From: Acidobacteriaceae bacterium
Lineage (GTDB): Bacteria; Acidobacteriota; Terriglobia; Terriglobales; Acidobacteriaceae
Reading direction: 5' to 3'
Length of the DNA stretch: 64,000 bases
Assembly (NCBI GenBank): GCA_030041435.1
Contig: JASHNW010000050.1
Span: 124,001 to 188,000, forward strand
Position 1 is the first letter of the stretch, and every line of letters starts with the position of its first letter. Positions 8,887-18,017 of the stretch are shown here, piece after piece. Under the pieces are notes generated by a model. The model was not told the origin of the DNA and did not search any database. It saw only the letters and a list, made by a program, of their open reading frames with translations. Both the position numbers and the translations under genes were made by a program.

Positions 8887-8902
8887 CGATACGAACGTAT
8901 CG
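8887..8902. promoter_or_regulatory. Palindrome resembling a TetR-family operator
   Basis: CGATACG-AA-CGTATCG is a perfect 7-base dyad with a two-base centre, 106 bases upstream of the SDR start codon. TetR-family repressors often bind this kind of short, tight palindrome, and SDR genes are frequent targets. No tetR gene lies in the window, so the binding protein is unknown and the assignment is inference. Confidence 0.4.
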
Positions 8903-9008
8903 ACCAACACCATCGTCTGATAGATTCACGGCCACGCTTCCGGATAAATTGGCTCATCGCGCCGGATCAGATGGGATGTGCGCGACGGACTCCGCGCAGG
9001 AGCTGCAT

Positions 9009-9716
9009 ATGCCAGGCAAGGCAACAGCGATCATCACCGGTGCTTCGCAAGGCATTGGCGCAGCCATTGTGCAGGCGTTTCTGGATCGCGGCTACAGCGT
9101 GGTTGCGACCGCGCGCAGCGTATCGAAGGGCCTCGAGCCGAATCCCCGCCTGGCGCTTGTGGATGGAGATATCGGGCAGGCAGCCACGGCGGAAAAGGTG
9201 GCACAGACCGCGATGGGCCAGTTCGGATCGATCGACCATCTGGTGAACAACGCGGGCATCTTCGCGGCGAAGCCCTTCACGGAGTACACCATCGGCGAGT
9301 TCCGCCGCTTCGTCTCGGTCAATCTGGAAGGATTCATCTTCATGACCCAGGCTGCGGTCAGGCAGATGCTGTCGCAGGGCAGAGGCGGCAGCGTTACCAC
9401 CATCACGGCGGCGCTGGCCGACAACCCCATCGCCGGACTTCCGGCTTCGATTCCGATGATCACCAAGGGCGGACTGAACGCGATTACGCTGAGCCTGGCC
9501 AGCGAGTATGCAAAAGAGAAGATTCGGTTCAACGCAGTTGCGCCCGGCGTTGTGGACACTCCGCTGCATGGGAACAACCCGACGCCGCGTTCCCCGATGG
9601 GGACGGTCTCGAGGCCGGAGGACATCGCCGAAGCGGTTGTCTATCTCACAGAAGCCGGTCACGTGACCGGGGAGGTGCTGCACGTGGATGACGGTGCGCA
9701 CGCAGGGCGATGGTAA
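9009..9716 (+). CDS. SDR family oxidoreductase with atypical active site
   Basis: A 235-residue Rossmann protein. TGASQGIGAAIV (cofactor loop), VDGDIGQ, and NNAGIF are standard short-chain dehydrogenase motifs, as is the C-terminal GHVTGEVLHVDDGAHAGRW. At the catalytic YxxxK position the sequence reads PMITK, so the Tyr is Pro while the Lys is kept; the usual Ser region reads TTITAAL. It therefore may not be a normal oxidoreductase. The start at 9009 is chosen because AGGAG lies at 8998-9002. Its stop overlaps the ATG of the RidA-like gene by seven bases, implying translational coupling. Confidence 0.85.
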   Translation: MPGKATAIITGASQGIGAAIVQAFLDRGYSVVATARSVSKGLEPNPRLALVDGDIGQAATAEKVAQTAMGQFGSIDHLVNNAGIFAAKPFTEYTIGEFRRFVSVNLEGFIFMTQAAVRQMLSQGRGGSVTTITAALADNPIAGLPASIPMITKGGLNAITLSLASEYAKEKIRFNAVAPGVVDTPLHGNNPTPRSPMGTVSRPEDIAEAVVYLTEAGHVTGEVLHVDDGAHAGRW

Positions 9717-10210
9717 GCGGCGAGGGTTTGCGGCTGGGCGGCGCGGATCGGCGGCTGGAGGAGCTTGGCATTCAGCTCCCGGCGGCGCCGACGCCCTTCG
9801 GCAGTTACGTCGAGGCGTTGCAGACGGGCAACCTGCTCTTCCTGAGCGGCATGCTGCCGGTGGTGGACCACAAGCCGAAGTATGTGGGCCGGCTGGGGAA
9901 GGAACTGGATGCGGAAGCGGGACGAGACGCCGCCCGGACCGCGGCTCTGAGCGCTCTGGCCGCGGCTAAAGAGCGCCTGGGCTCGCTCGACAGAGTGACG
10001 CGGGTGGTGCGGCTGGGCGTGTTCATGGCAACCAGCGGAGATTTCTTCGACCAGCCAGGGGTCGCCGATGCGGTATCGGATCTGTTTCGCGATATTTTCG
10101 GTCCGGATAAGACGGCAGTTCGTTTAGTGATCGGTGTGGCCAGCCTTCCGCTGGGAATGCCGATCGAGCTCGAGGTCATCTTCGAGGTCGCGGATTACGG
10201 CAATTCCTGA
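9710..10210 (+). CDS. RidA/YjgF family protein
   Basis: A 166-residue member of the RidA (YjgF/YER057c/UK114) superfamily. FGSYVEALQTGNLLFLSGMLP near the start and RLVIGVASLPLGMPIELEVIFE at the end, including the conserved Arg, identify the fold. It is longer than archetypal RidA (about 130 residues) and has the acidic mid-region of the YjgH-like branch. RidA proteins hydrolyse reactive enamines and imines; other branches have unknown roles. It overlaps the upstream SDR gene, so the two products probably act in one pathway. Confidence 0.85.
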   Translation: MVSGEGLRLGGADRRLEELGIQLPAAPTPFGSYVEALQTGNLLFLSGMLPVVDHKPKYVGRLGKELDAEAGRDAARTAALSALAAAKERLGSLDRVTRVVRLGVFMATSGDFFDQPGVADAVSDLFRDIFGPDKTAVRLVIGVASLPLGMPIELEVIFEVADYGNS

Positions 10211-10367
10211 GTTCCTGTGGCCTTTCGGATTCAGAGCAAGGTCTCCGCTCCCTGAGGGTCGCGTCGACTTGAGCGCAGCGGCTACGGGATACACCGACCA
10301 GGAATTGCGATAGCAGCCTGCAGCGCCCAACGCAGGTCAACTTTCACCAACCGGAAATGGAGGACAT

Positions 10368-11399
10368 ATGGCAACCGCCATTGCAGCAGCAACCATGAAA
10401 GCCGCGCAGATCGCAAAGGGTGGAGCCGGTTTCGAGATCGTGGAGCGCGAAATTCCCACTCCGGGTGCGGGACATGTGCGCATCAAAGTGCAGGCGTGCG
10501 GCGTCTGCCACAGCGACGCGCTCACCGTCGACGGCTCGTGGCCGGGAATTCAGTATCCTCGTGTGCCCGGACATGAAGTGGCCGGGGTCATCGACGCCTT
10601 GGGGGCGGGTGTGTCCACCTGGAAGAAGGGCCAGCGCGTTGGCGTAGGCTGGCACGGCGGCCAGGACAACACCTGCCGTGAGTGCCGGCGCGGGGACTTC
10701 CGCAATTGCCGGAACGTGAAGATCCCGGGCATCAGCTACGACGGAGGATACCAGCAATACATGGTGGCTCCCGTCGAGGCTCTGGCGGCGATTCCGGACA
10801 GCCTCAGCGACGTGGATGCAGCCCCGTTGCTCTGCGCCGGCATTACTACCTACAACGCCCTGCGGCACAGCGGCGCATTGCCGGGCGATTTGGTGGCAAT
10901 CCAGGGAATCGGCGGCCTGGGTCACCTCGGCGTTCAGTTCGCGAACAAGTTCGGTTACAAGGTTGCGGCGATCGGGCGCGGCTCAGAAAATGCGGTGCTG
11001 GCAAAGAAGCTGGGCGCGCATGTATACATCGACAGCAAAGCGACCAACGCAGCGGAGGAATTGCAGAAGCTGGGCGGCGCCAAAGTCATTCTCGCCACCG
11101 CACCCAACGCGAAAGCCATGTCGGAGCTGATCGACGGCCTGGGGCCGAACGGCAAGCTGATGGTTATCGGCGCGGCCTTCGATCCCATTGAGGTCACACC
11201 CGTCCAGCTCATCATGGGAAGCAAAACAATTCAGGGATGGGCTGCGGGGACACCGGCCGATTCCGAGGACACGCTGCAATTCGCCGAGCTGAGCGGCGTG
11301 CGTCCCATGATTGAAACCTATCCGCTGGAAAGGGCGGCCGAGGCTTACGCGCGCATGCTGAGCGGCAAAGCGGAGTTTCGCGTAGTTCTAACGATGTGA
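10368..11399 (+). CDS. Zinc-dependent alcohol dehydrogenase
   Basis: A 343-residue medium-chain dehydrogenase of the AdhP-like class, oxidising alcohols to aldehydes or the reverse with NAD(P). Catalytic zinc ligands lie in ACGVCHSD and PGHEVAG; the dinucleotide-binding loop is GIGGLGHLGVQFAN. In the structural-zinc lobe three Cys remain (NTCRECRRGDFRNC) and the first ligand position is Asp, a variation also known from other ADHs. The start at 10368 is supported by GGAGGA at 10359-10364; a second ATG nine codons on is possible. It stands alone after a 157-base gap. Confidence 0.9.
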   Translation: MATAIAAATMKAAQIAKGGAGFEIVEREIPTPGAGHVRIKVQACGVCHSDALTVDGSWPGIQYPRVPGHEVAGVIDALGAGVSTWKKGQRVGVGWHGGQDNTCRECRRGDFRNCRNVKIPGISYDGGYQQYMVAPVEALAAIPDSLSDVDAAPLLCAGITTYNALRHSGALPGDLVAIQGIGGLGHLGVQFANKFGYKVAAIGRGSENAVLAKKLGAHVYIDSKATNAAEELQKLGGAKVILATAPNAKAMSELIDGLGPNGKLMVIGAAFDPIEVTPVQLIMGSKTIQGWAAGTPADSEDTLQFAELSGVRPMIETYPLERAAEAYARMLSGKAEFRVVLTM

Positions 11400-11522
11400 A
11401 GCCGACGCCAGCGCGGCGCTGACGGATTCATCCGCAAGGCCGGCCTGCAGCGTTCGCCGGGAACCAGGTGTCCGCGTCACCATCCGCAGCGAAGCTGGTT
11501 CCCGGCGCTGGGGGGTTGTTTC

Positions 11523-11729
11523 GAGGATCCGTTCGCTCTGCAGGGCTTTATGGTGCGCCGCTCAACCAGTGTGGGGACAGCGCTGTATCCGGAGGATGGC
11601 ACAACGAGCGATTCCCTGCCGAGCGCAGCCGAGGCTGCGATGTATGCGGCGAAAAACAACACGAGCACAAACGAGCCGAGACGTGACGGAGAAACCAGGG
11701 TGAACTCCATCCCCGAGGAAATGAGATGA
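11523..11729 (+). pseudogene. Remnant of a GGDEF (diguanylate cyclase) domain
   Basis: The plus-strand frame encodes DPFALQGFMVRRSTSVGTAL followed by YPEDG, then AAEAAMYAAKNN and a stop at 11727-11729. This is the C-terminal quarter of a GGDEF domain (S-x-G-x-A-x-YPEDG ... AD-x-AMY-x-AK). The GGDEF signature and most of the domain are missing. A different frame just upstream (about 11468-11518) reads SAAKLV..., which could be the preceding helix after a frameshift. The surviving frame from its ATG has only 59 codons. No function is expected. Confidence 0.6.
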
Positions 11730-11753
11730 AGTAATTGGCAAGGCTCATGGCCC

Positions 11754-13493
11754 TCACCCGCGCTCCAGGAATCCGGCATTGCGAAGGATACGGCGAACCT
11801 TCTTGGGCGAAATCGACAGGCTCTCGGCGACACGGGAGATCTTCCGATCCTCCCGGATCCACACTTTTGGAATGACAATTTCGGCGAACTCTTCGGAGAT
11901 CTGCTGAAACGTCTTGTCGCCGACCATTCCCTCAGACCAGGCGCGCAGGGTGTCGCTGATGCCGGAGGCGCGGACGATTTGGGACTTCAGCGCAGCCAGT
12001 TCGTCAACCAGATGGTCGTTCTCGCCCGGTCCCATCAGGCTGGCGGCCTCGCTGGCGCAGCGGCGAGCCATCTCCCAGTCCTGAAAGAAGTCGTTGGCGG
12101 CGGTCACGCCGCGCGCGATCGAGGCTCCGGCGAGCAGCCGGCGATTTTGCGTGCTGCGGGCAAGGGCGAGAGCCTCCTCGCTGTGTTGCAGGGCCCGGTT
12201 GGCGTGAACGGCGATGTCCACGTCTTCGCCAAGTTGTTCGTCCACGCGGGCATTTTCGGCGGCCGACTGCAGAATGCGCGCCCGGGCCATCAGGATGTGG
12301 TCGTTCTTCTCGAGCCCGAGCCGATAGGCCTCCATCGCCTCGTGAGCGGCATGATCGATGTCTCCGCGATCGAGGTGCAGGTAGCCGAGATTGAAAAGCA
12401 CGGTTCCCGTGCCCCCGGCGTGCGCGTGAATTGCATAAATCTCCCGCGCACGGCGCAGATCGACAATGGCCTGGTGAGAGATCTGCTGATACCGGGCACG
12501 CAGAGCGGAGCCGGCGGCCGCATCGGATCCCACGACGCCGGGCTGCGCGCGTGCGTCGATTTTCCGGCGTAATTGCAGGGCGAGCAGGCGCCGCACATAG
12601 GCGGCATTCACCAGCGCGCGCGCCAGGTTCCGGTGATTCGAGTCGCCCTGAGAATAGAGCGCGATGGCGCGATCAAAGTACTCGAGGGCCCGCGTGTATT
12701 CGCCCGAGCGGCGCACAATGCGGCCTCTGGCCGACTCAATGTTACCCAGCGCGACGTAGTGGTCCGTCGCCTTCAGAATGCTTTCGGCATGAGACAGGAG
12801 GCGCAGCGCTTCTTTCCGCATTCCCTTCTGGAAAAGCAGCCAGCTTTCCTGGATCTGAATGATCGCAGTGAAGATTTCGTCGTGGGATTTCTGCGCGAGC
12901 TCTCGCGCGCGGACAATATGGAGCAGTGCTGTTTCATATTCACCCTTCTTACGGTGTGCACGGCCCTTCCAGAAATGCGCCAGTGCGGCCAGACCTTCGT
13001 CCGGCAGGTCGCCTTCCGTTCTCAGCACAAAATCGAGGGCGTCGATAACGGAGTCGACGTCTTCGACCGACAGCGCTCGAAACGCGTCCACCATGCGCAG
13101 GCGCAGATAGTCGGCGATGGAAAGCCGCTTGCGGCAATCAGCCGGGAAGCGCAGGAGCAGCGTATCGAGGAGGCGGTGGTCGCGGTAACCCACGTCTACC
13201 CACTGGGCGACCAGAAGCAGAAGACGCGCAGCGCCGGGCTGTCCAGGATCGAGCCTGGCAAGAGCCGTTTCGGCACGGTCCAGCATCGATTTGCCGGTGG
13301 CGATGCGGCGGAGGTGAAGGATGCGGTCGAGTTCGTCGGCAAATTCCCCGGGATGCGACGCAAAGCTGTGTCCATCGTGGTAATCCGGTTCGGGCGACGG
13401 CAGCGGCGGAACGCGGGCTGACGGAGCAGCAGCGGATTCGGGACGCAATTTGCCTCCTCGCCGATCTATGGCTGGATTGGAATGATCCCGCAT
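11754..13493 (-). CDS. TPR-repeat protein with C-terminal Fis-type HTH, probable regulator of aceA
   Basis: A 579-residue soluble protein. Residues about 150-470 form tetratricopeptide-like helical repeats (for example [17 protein letters not shown] and [20 protein letters not shown]). The C-terminus, about 535-577, reads [10 protein letters not shown], then [19 protein letters not shown], a helix-turn-helix resembling Fis-family domains. There is no sigma-54 ATPase domain. The gene is divergent from isocitrate lyase across 146 bases that contain two palindromes. The layout suggests it controls aceA-aceB, sensing a signal through the TPR part; this is inference. The long, proline-rich N-terminus may be over-extended. 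Confidence 0.75.
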   Translation of the reverse strand: MRDHSNPAIDRRGGKLRPESAAAPSARVPPLPSPEPDYHDGHSFASHPGEFADELDRILHLRRIATGKSMLDRAETALARLDPGQPGAARLLLLVAQWVDVGYRDHRLLDTLLLRFPADCRKRLSIADYLRLRMVDAFRALSVEDVDSVIDALDFVLRTEGDLPDEGLAALAHFWKGRAHRKKGEYETALLHIVRARELAQKSHDEIFTAIIQIQESWLLFQKGMRKEALRLLSHAESILKATDHYVALGNIESARGRIVRRSGEYTRALEYFDRAIALYSQGDSNHRNLARALVNAAYVRRLLALQLRRKIDARAQPGVVGSDAAAGSALRARYQQISHQAIVDLRRAREIYAIHAHAGGTGTVLFNLGYLHLDRGDIDHAAHEAMEAYRLGLEKNDHILMARARILQSAAENARVDEQLGEDVDIAVHANRALQHSEEALALARSTQNRRLLAGASIARGVTAANDFFQDWEMARRCASEAASLMGPGENDHLVDELAALKSQIVRASGISDTLRAWSEGMVGDKTFQQISEEFAEIVIPKVWIREDRKISRVAESLSISPKKVRRILRNAGFLERG

Positions 13494-13495
13494 CT

Positions 13496-13573
13496 GGCCG
13501 CGATTATGCGCGGCCGAGGGCGCTTTCGTCCAGTCGTCCGAATCGGACTACCACGCTTGCGCAGTGCGGCAAG
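13496..13573. promoter_or_regulatory. Palindromes in the divergent aceA promoter region
   Basis: Three dyads lie between the divergent genes. GGCCGCG-attatg-CGCGGCC is at 13496-13515, GTCCGA-A-TCGGAC is at 13536-13548, and CTTGC with GCAAG brackets 13556-13573. The 13-base palindrome at 13536 is the best operator candidate because it is compact and lies about 90 bases upstream of the aceA start. Binding by the neighbouring TPR-HTH protein is a guess. Confidence 0.4.
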
Positions 13574-13639
13574 ACTAAGCTCTACTCGCGTCACACCTTT
13601 TGCAAGGACCGCCCGGATGGGATGGCCGAGGAGACAAAA

Positions 13640-14953
13640 ATGAGGCATATCGGAACGAGCAATGGCTGGCACTCTCCAAGATGGGAGGGAATCAGCCGCG
13701 CTTATCAGGCGGAAGACGTTCACAGCCTGCGCGGCAGCGTACGCGTGGAATACTCGCTGGCCCGAGCCGGCGCGGAGAAGCTGTGGCGGCTGCTTCATGA
13801 AGAGAGCTACATCCCGGCGCTCGGCGCCCTCACCGGAAATCAGGCCGTGCAAATGGCCCAGGCCGGCCTCAAGGCCATCTATCTGAGCGGCTGGCAGGTG
13901 GCCGCCGACGCGAACCTCAGCGGCCATATGTACCCGGATCAGAGTCTCTATCCGGTGAACAGCGTTCCCGCGGTTGTTCGCGGGATCAACAACGCTTTAA
14001 TGCGCGCTGACCAGATCGCGCACGCCGATGGCGAGGAGAGCATCGACTGGATGCTGCCCATTGTTGCCGATGCCGAGGCTGGATTCGGCGGCGTGCTCAA
14101 CGCGTTTGAACTAACCAAGACCATGATCGAAGCGGGCGCGGCCGGAGTCCACTTTGAGGATCAGTTGTCCTCGGCCAAGAAATGCGGCCACATGGGCGGC
14201 AAGGTGCTGGTTCCCACCCGCGACGCCGTCCAGAAGCTGACTGCGGCCCGGCTGGCAGCGGATGTGCTGGACGTCCCCACCATTCTCGTGGCGCGCACGG
14301 ATGCCGATGCGGCCCAGCTCATCACCAGCGACTGCGATCCGATCGATCGCCCCTTCGTGACCGGAGATCGAACCGTAGACGGCTTCTACCGTTTCCAGGG
14401 CGGTCTGGAGGCCGCCATCGCGCGAGGTCTGGCTTATGCTCCGTGGGCCGACATGGTCTGGTGCGAGACGTCAGAACCCAATGTGGACGACGCCCGCCGC
14501 TTTGCCGAGGCGATTCTCGAGAAATTCCCAGGCAAACTGCTGGCCTACAACTGCTCGCCGTCGTTCCACTGGGAAGGAAAGCTCAGCCACCGCGAGATCG
14601 CAGCATTCCAGCAGGAACTCGCGGGGATGGGCTATCGCTTCCAGTTTGTGACCCTGGCCGGCTTTCACGCGCTCAATCTCTCCGCCTTCGAACTGGCGCA
14701 CGAATATATGCGGTCGGGAATGGCGGCTTATTCAAGGCTGCAGGAGCGCGAATTCGATCTGCAAAGGAAGTACGGCTACAACGCTGTGAAGCATCAGCGC
14801 TTTGTGGGAACCGGCTATTTCGATCGAGTCGCCACCACCATTGCCGCGGGGCAAACGTCGATTTGTGCTCTGCCCGGCTCAACGGAGGAGGAGCAGTTTG
14901 AAGGCCGCTCCGAACACGCCCCCACATTATCGGAACTGCGCGCAGTGGTCTAA
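13640..14953 (+). CDS. aceA: Isocitrate lyase
   Basis: A 437-residue enzyme that splits isocitrate into glyoxylate and succinate, the first step of the glyoxylate shunt. [10 protein letters not shown], with the catalytic Cys, and [30 protein letters not shown] and ARTDADAA are diagnostic. Length agrees with bacterial AceA. The ATG at 13640 is preferred over 13622 because GAGGAGA lies five bases upstream of it. aceB follows after 34 bases, so both shunt enzymes are in one operon. This allows growth on acetate or fatty acids. Confidence 0.97.
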   Translation: MRHIGTSNGWHSPRWEGISRAYQAEDVHSLRGSVRVEYSLARAGAEKLWRLLHEESYIPALGALTGNQAVQMAQAGLKAIYLSGWQVAADANLSGHMYPDQSLYPVNSVPAVVRGINNALMRADQIAHADGEESIDWMLPIVADAEAGFGGVLNAFELTKTMIEAGAAGVHFEDQLSSAKKCGHMGGKVLVPTRDAVQKLTAARLAADVLDVPTILVARTDADAAQLITSDCDPIDRPFVTGDRTVDGFYRFQGGLEAAIARGLAYAPWADMVWCETSEPNVDDARRFAEAILEKFPGKLLAYNCSPSFHWEGKLSHREIAAFQQELAGMGYRFQFVTLAGFHALNLSAFELAHEYMRSGMAAYSRLQEREFDLQRKYGYNAVKHQRFVGTGYFDRVATTIAAGQTSICALPGSTEEEQFEGRSEHAPTLSELRAVV

Positions 14954-14987
14954 GCGCAATCAGGAAACGGATCAACGGAGAAGAACA

Positions 14988-16577
14988 ATGACAGCAGCAA
15001 CGTCGCTTGAAGATTACAGCATGCTTCCCGACGAACCGGGAGACCAGATCCTTTCGCCTGAAGCAGTGCAGTTCCTGCGTGAACTGGACCTGCGCTTCGA
15101 AGCGCGCAGAGTTAAGCTGCTGAACAACCGCCGCTGCCGTCAGGAGCAGTTCGACCGCGGAGCCTTGCCCGGCTTCCTGCCGGAGACGGAAGACGTTCGG
15201 CGCGGCGACTGGGTAGCGGCGCCGATTCCGCCGGAACTGCTGGATCGGCGCGTGGAGATCACCGGACCCACCGACCGGAAGATGATGATCAACGCGCTGA
15301 ACTCCGGAGCCAACGTTTTCATGGCAGATTTTGAAGACGCGAATGCGCCGACCTGGACGAACTGCATCGAAGGCCAGCGCAACCTTCGCGATGCCAACCT
15401 GCAAACCATCAGCTGGTGCTCGGCCGAAGGACGTGTCTATCAGCTCCAGCCAAATCCGGCGGTGCTGTTTGTGCGTCCGCGCGGGTGGCACATGGTGGAG
15501 AAGCACTTTTGTCTGTCGGGGATGCCGATTTCCGCATCGCTGTTCGACTTCGGGCTCTACTTCTTTCACAATTTCCAAATCCTGGCGCATCGGCGGTCGG
15601 CCCCGTACTTCTACCTGCCAAAACTGGAGAGCCATCTCGAGGCGCGCCTGTGGAATGACGTCTTCCTGTTTGCCGAGGAATATGTCGGAGTGCCGAGGGG
15701 GACGATCCGCGCCACGGTGCTGATCGAGACTATTCCCGCGGCCTTTGAGATGGACGAAATCCTGTACGAATTGCGCCACCACTCCGTCGGCCTGAACTGC
15801 GGGCGCTGGGATTACATCTTCAGTTTCATCAAGAAGTTCCGGAGCCGTGCCGAGTTTGTGCTGCCGGATCGCGGCGCCATTACTATGGAGCAGCCGTTTC
15901 TGCGCTCGTATGTCGAGCTGCTGATCCACACCTGCCATCGGCGCGGAGTGCATGCGATGGGCGGCATGGCGGCGCAGATCCCCATCCGCAACGATGCGCG
16001 GGCGAACGAGGAGGCCATGGAACGGGTGCGCCAGGACAAACTGCGCGAAGTGCGCGCCGGACACGACGGCACATGGGTTGCGCATCCTGGGCTGGTTCCC
16101 CTTGCTCGTGAGATTTTCAACGAGCATATGAAGGGGAGAAACCAGATTCGCATGCCGGCGGACAGGCAGTCGCGCATCACCGAGAAGCACCTCCTCGAGA
16201 TCCCGCAGGGATGTATTACCGAAGCAGGTGTGCGCCGCAACATCGATGTTGCGCTGCAGTATGTCGAGTCCTGGCTGCGCGGCAATGGCTGTGTGCCCAT
16301 TTACAACCTGATGGAAGACGCGGCCACCGCGGAAATTTCCAGGGCTCAGCTCTGGCAGTGGATTCATCATGGCGCGCGCATGCAGGATGGCCGCACCGTC
16401 ACTCCTGAAATGTGCGAAAACCTGCTCGGGGAGGTTCTGGGGCAGGTGGAGAGATCCGTCGGAGCGAAGGCATGGACGGCTTCGAAGTTCCATCGTGCCG
16501 CTGAAATTCTGAAGCGACTCAGCAGCGGAGGATTTCAGGATTTCCTCACCACGGCCGCCTACGCTGAGTTTCCCTAG
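14988..16577 (+). CDS. aceB: Malate synthase A
   Basis: A 529-residue enzyme condensing glyoxylate with acetyl-CoA to malate. Visible signatures are GPTDRKMMINALNSGANVFM, ADFEDANAPTW, the substrate segment RGTIRATVLIETIPAAFEMD (Arg and Glu ligands), LNCGRWDYIFSFIKKF and VHAMGGMAAQIPI. The length is that of the A isoform, not the longer G isoform. The start at 14988 is backed by GGAGAAG. It is the second gene of the operon with aceA. Confidence 0.97.
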   Translation: MTAATSLEDYSMLPDEPGDQILSPEAVQFLRELDLRFEARRVKLLNNRRCRQEQFDRGALPGFLPETEDVRRGDWVAAPIPPELLDRRVEITGPTDRKMMINALNSGANVFMADFEDANAPTWTNCIEGQRNLRDANLQTISWCSAEGRVYQLQPNPAVLFVRPRGWHMVEKHFCLSGMPISASLFDFGLYFFHNFQILAHRRSAPYFYLPKLESHLEARLWNDVFLFAEEYVGVPRGTIRATVLIETIPAAFEMDEILYELRHHSVGLNCGRWDYIFSFIKKFRSRAEFVLPDRGAITMEQPFLRSYVELLIHTCHRRGVHAMGGMAAQIPIRNDARANEEAMERVRQDKLREVRAGHDGTWVAHPGLVPLAREIFNEHMKGRNQIRMPADRQSRITEKHLLEIPQGCITEAGVRRNIDVALQYVESWLRGNGCVPIYNLMEDAATAEISRAQLWQWIHHGARMQDGRTVTPEMCENLLGEVLGQVERSVGAKAWTASKFHRAAEILKRLSSGGFQDFLTTAAYAEFP

Positions 16578-16835
16578 AGGCGCCATCATCCGAGCTGCGC
16601 CTCCATTGCACCTGACGGAGCGGCTGGTCTGGCAGGCGCTCCGTACGTAGCGGAACCGTCGCTGCATGCCGAGGGCTACACCGAGCAGGCCGGTTGGCGG
16701 CGGAATGGTGCTGGTCGGCGCGCTGAACCCTGTCTGGCTAGCGGGAGGATAAGGGAGTTCTCCTGGCTGGACCACGAGGACCTGGCAGGAAGGGTGGGAA
16801 GTTCGTTCTGGCCGGGCCGCATTTAGAATCAGCTC

Positions 16836-17420
16836 ATGTCAGAGACCGATGCCGGTCCCCTCGCGTCCGCTGCAGTGCTGGCGCGCGCCCGCAAGATCAA
16901 ACTCTTCCTCATGGATGTGGATGGCACGCTGACCGACGGGGGCGTCTGCCTGATTGCGGCGACGTCGGCTGACGGCTCCGGGGATTCGCAGGTCACGGAG
17001 ATGAAGGTATTCAACGCCCACGACGGGCAGGGATTGTCGCTCGCCCACACGATGGGCATTCAAACCGGATTCATCACCGGGCGATCATCGCCGGCCGTCG
17101 CGCAGCGCGCAAAGGAACTGAGGGTCATGTTTGTCTATCTGGGACAGGCGAAGAAGACCGAGGCCTTTGAAGACTGCATGCGACGCGCGGGTGTGAGCGA
17201 AGACGAGGTGGCGTATCTGGGCGACGATTTGCCGGACATTCCGCTGGCGCGGCGCGCGGGATTGGGGGTATGCGTGGCCGACGGGGCGCCGGAGCTGGCG
17301 GCGGTTTGTCACTATACAACCCGCCAGCGCGCGGGGCACGGCGCGGCGCGCGAGGTAGTGGAGCTGATCCTGAAGGCGCAGGGACGCTGGGAAGAGGCGG
17401 TACCGCAGGCGCTGGCTTAG
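16836..17420 (+). CDS. kdsC: KdsC-like HAD phosphatase (Kdo-8-phosphate phosphatase)
   Basis: A 194-residue C0-type HAD hydrolase. Motif I is FLMDVDGTLTDGG (nucleophile and general acid Asp), motif II TGRSS, the conserved Lys lies in LGQAKKTEAF and motif IV is YLGDDLPDIPLARRAGL. It would remove phosphate from 3-deoxy-D-manno-octulosonate 8-phosphate to supply Kdo for lipopolysaccharide. An insertion of about ten residues (TSADGSGDSQ) follows motif I. No other Kdo gene is adjacent, so a related sugar-phosphate substrate cannot be excluded. Confidence 0.8.
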   Translation: MSETDAGPLASAAVLARARKIKLFLMDVDGTLTDGGVCLIAATSADGSGDSQVTEMKVFNAHDGQGLSLAHTMGIQTGFITGRSSPAVAQRAKELRVMFVYLGQAKKTEAFEDCMRRAGVSEDEVAYLGDDLPDIPLARRAGLGVCVADGAPELAAVCHYTTRQRAGHGAAREVVELILKAQGRWEEAVPQALA

Positions 17421-17511
17421 CTGTTGAGCCCGCGGCGGGAATATTTGTAACGCGGCGATGCGGCCGCCCATCCAAAGATGGCATTCACCCTACGCAAAAA
17501 GGCAGGTTTCC

Positions 17512-17991
17512 GTGACGAAGGAAGAACTCCCAGGCATCAACGCGCTGCAGTCGTGGAAGCAGGTGATCGGTCGCTTTGACAAAGCGCTTGCAGAACTGAG
17601 CGACGAACAGATGCAGAAGCAGGTGGCTCCGGGCAGGAACCGGCTGTTCTATCTGCTGGGCCATCTGACGGCGGTGCACGATCGGCTGTTTGCGCTGCTG
17701 GGCGTGGGCGAGAGACTGCACGCGGAGCTGGACGAGCCGTTCATCAGCAAGCCGGATGGGGCGGTCGCGGATCCGGTTTCGGCCTCTGAGCTGCGGAAGG
17801 CGTGGGCTGAAGTGAACAGCAAGCTGACCGCGGCGCTGGAGAAATTCAGCGCCGCAGAGTGGGTCGAGAAGCACACGGCGGTTTCGGATGAGGATTTCGC
17901 AACGGACCCGACGCGGAATCGTCTGGCCGTGGTGCTGAGCCGGACGAACCATGTGTCGTTCCACACGGGACAAATGATCCTGGCGAAGTAG
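17512..17991 (+). CDS. DinB family protein
   Basis: A 159-residue four-helix-bundle protein of the DinB/YfiT type. The metal-binding histidines are plausible in LGHLTAVHDRLF and NHVSFHTGQM, giving the usual three-His site. The start is taken as GTG 17512 because the residues before it (from 17458) are rich in Arg and Pro and unlike the family. DinB-like proteins are often thiol-dependent transferases; the reaction here is unknown. Confidence 0.75.
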   Translation: MTKEELPGINALQSWKQVIGRFDKALAELSDEQMQKQVAPGRNRLFYLLGHLTAVHDRLFALLGVGERLHAELDEPFISKPDGAVADPVSASELRKAWAEVNSKLTAALEKFSAAEWVEKHTAVSDEDFATDPTRNRLAVVLSRTNHVSFHTGQMILAK

Positions 17992-18017
17992 GGCTGGACC
18001 CGGGGCGATGCCCGACT

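Noticed and set aside
14673-16775. A 700-codon minus-strand frame across aceA-aceB
   Set aside because: It lies opposite two certain enzymes and has shadow-like composition; high GC content makes long antisense frames common.
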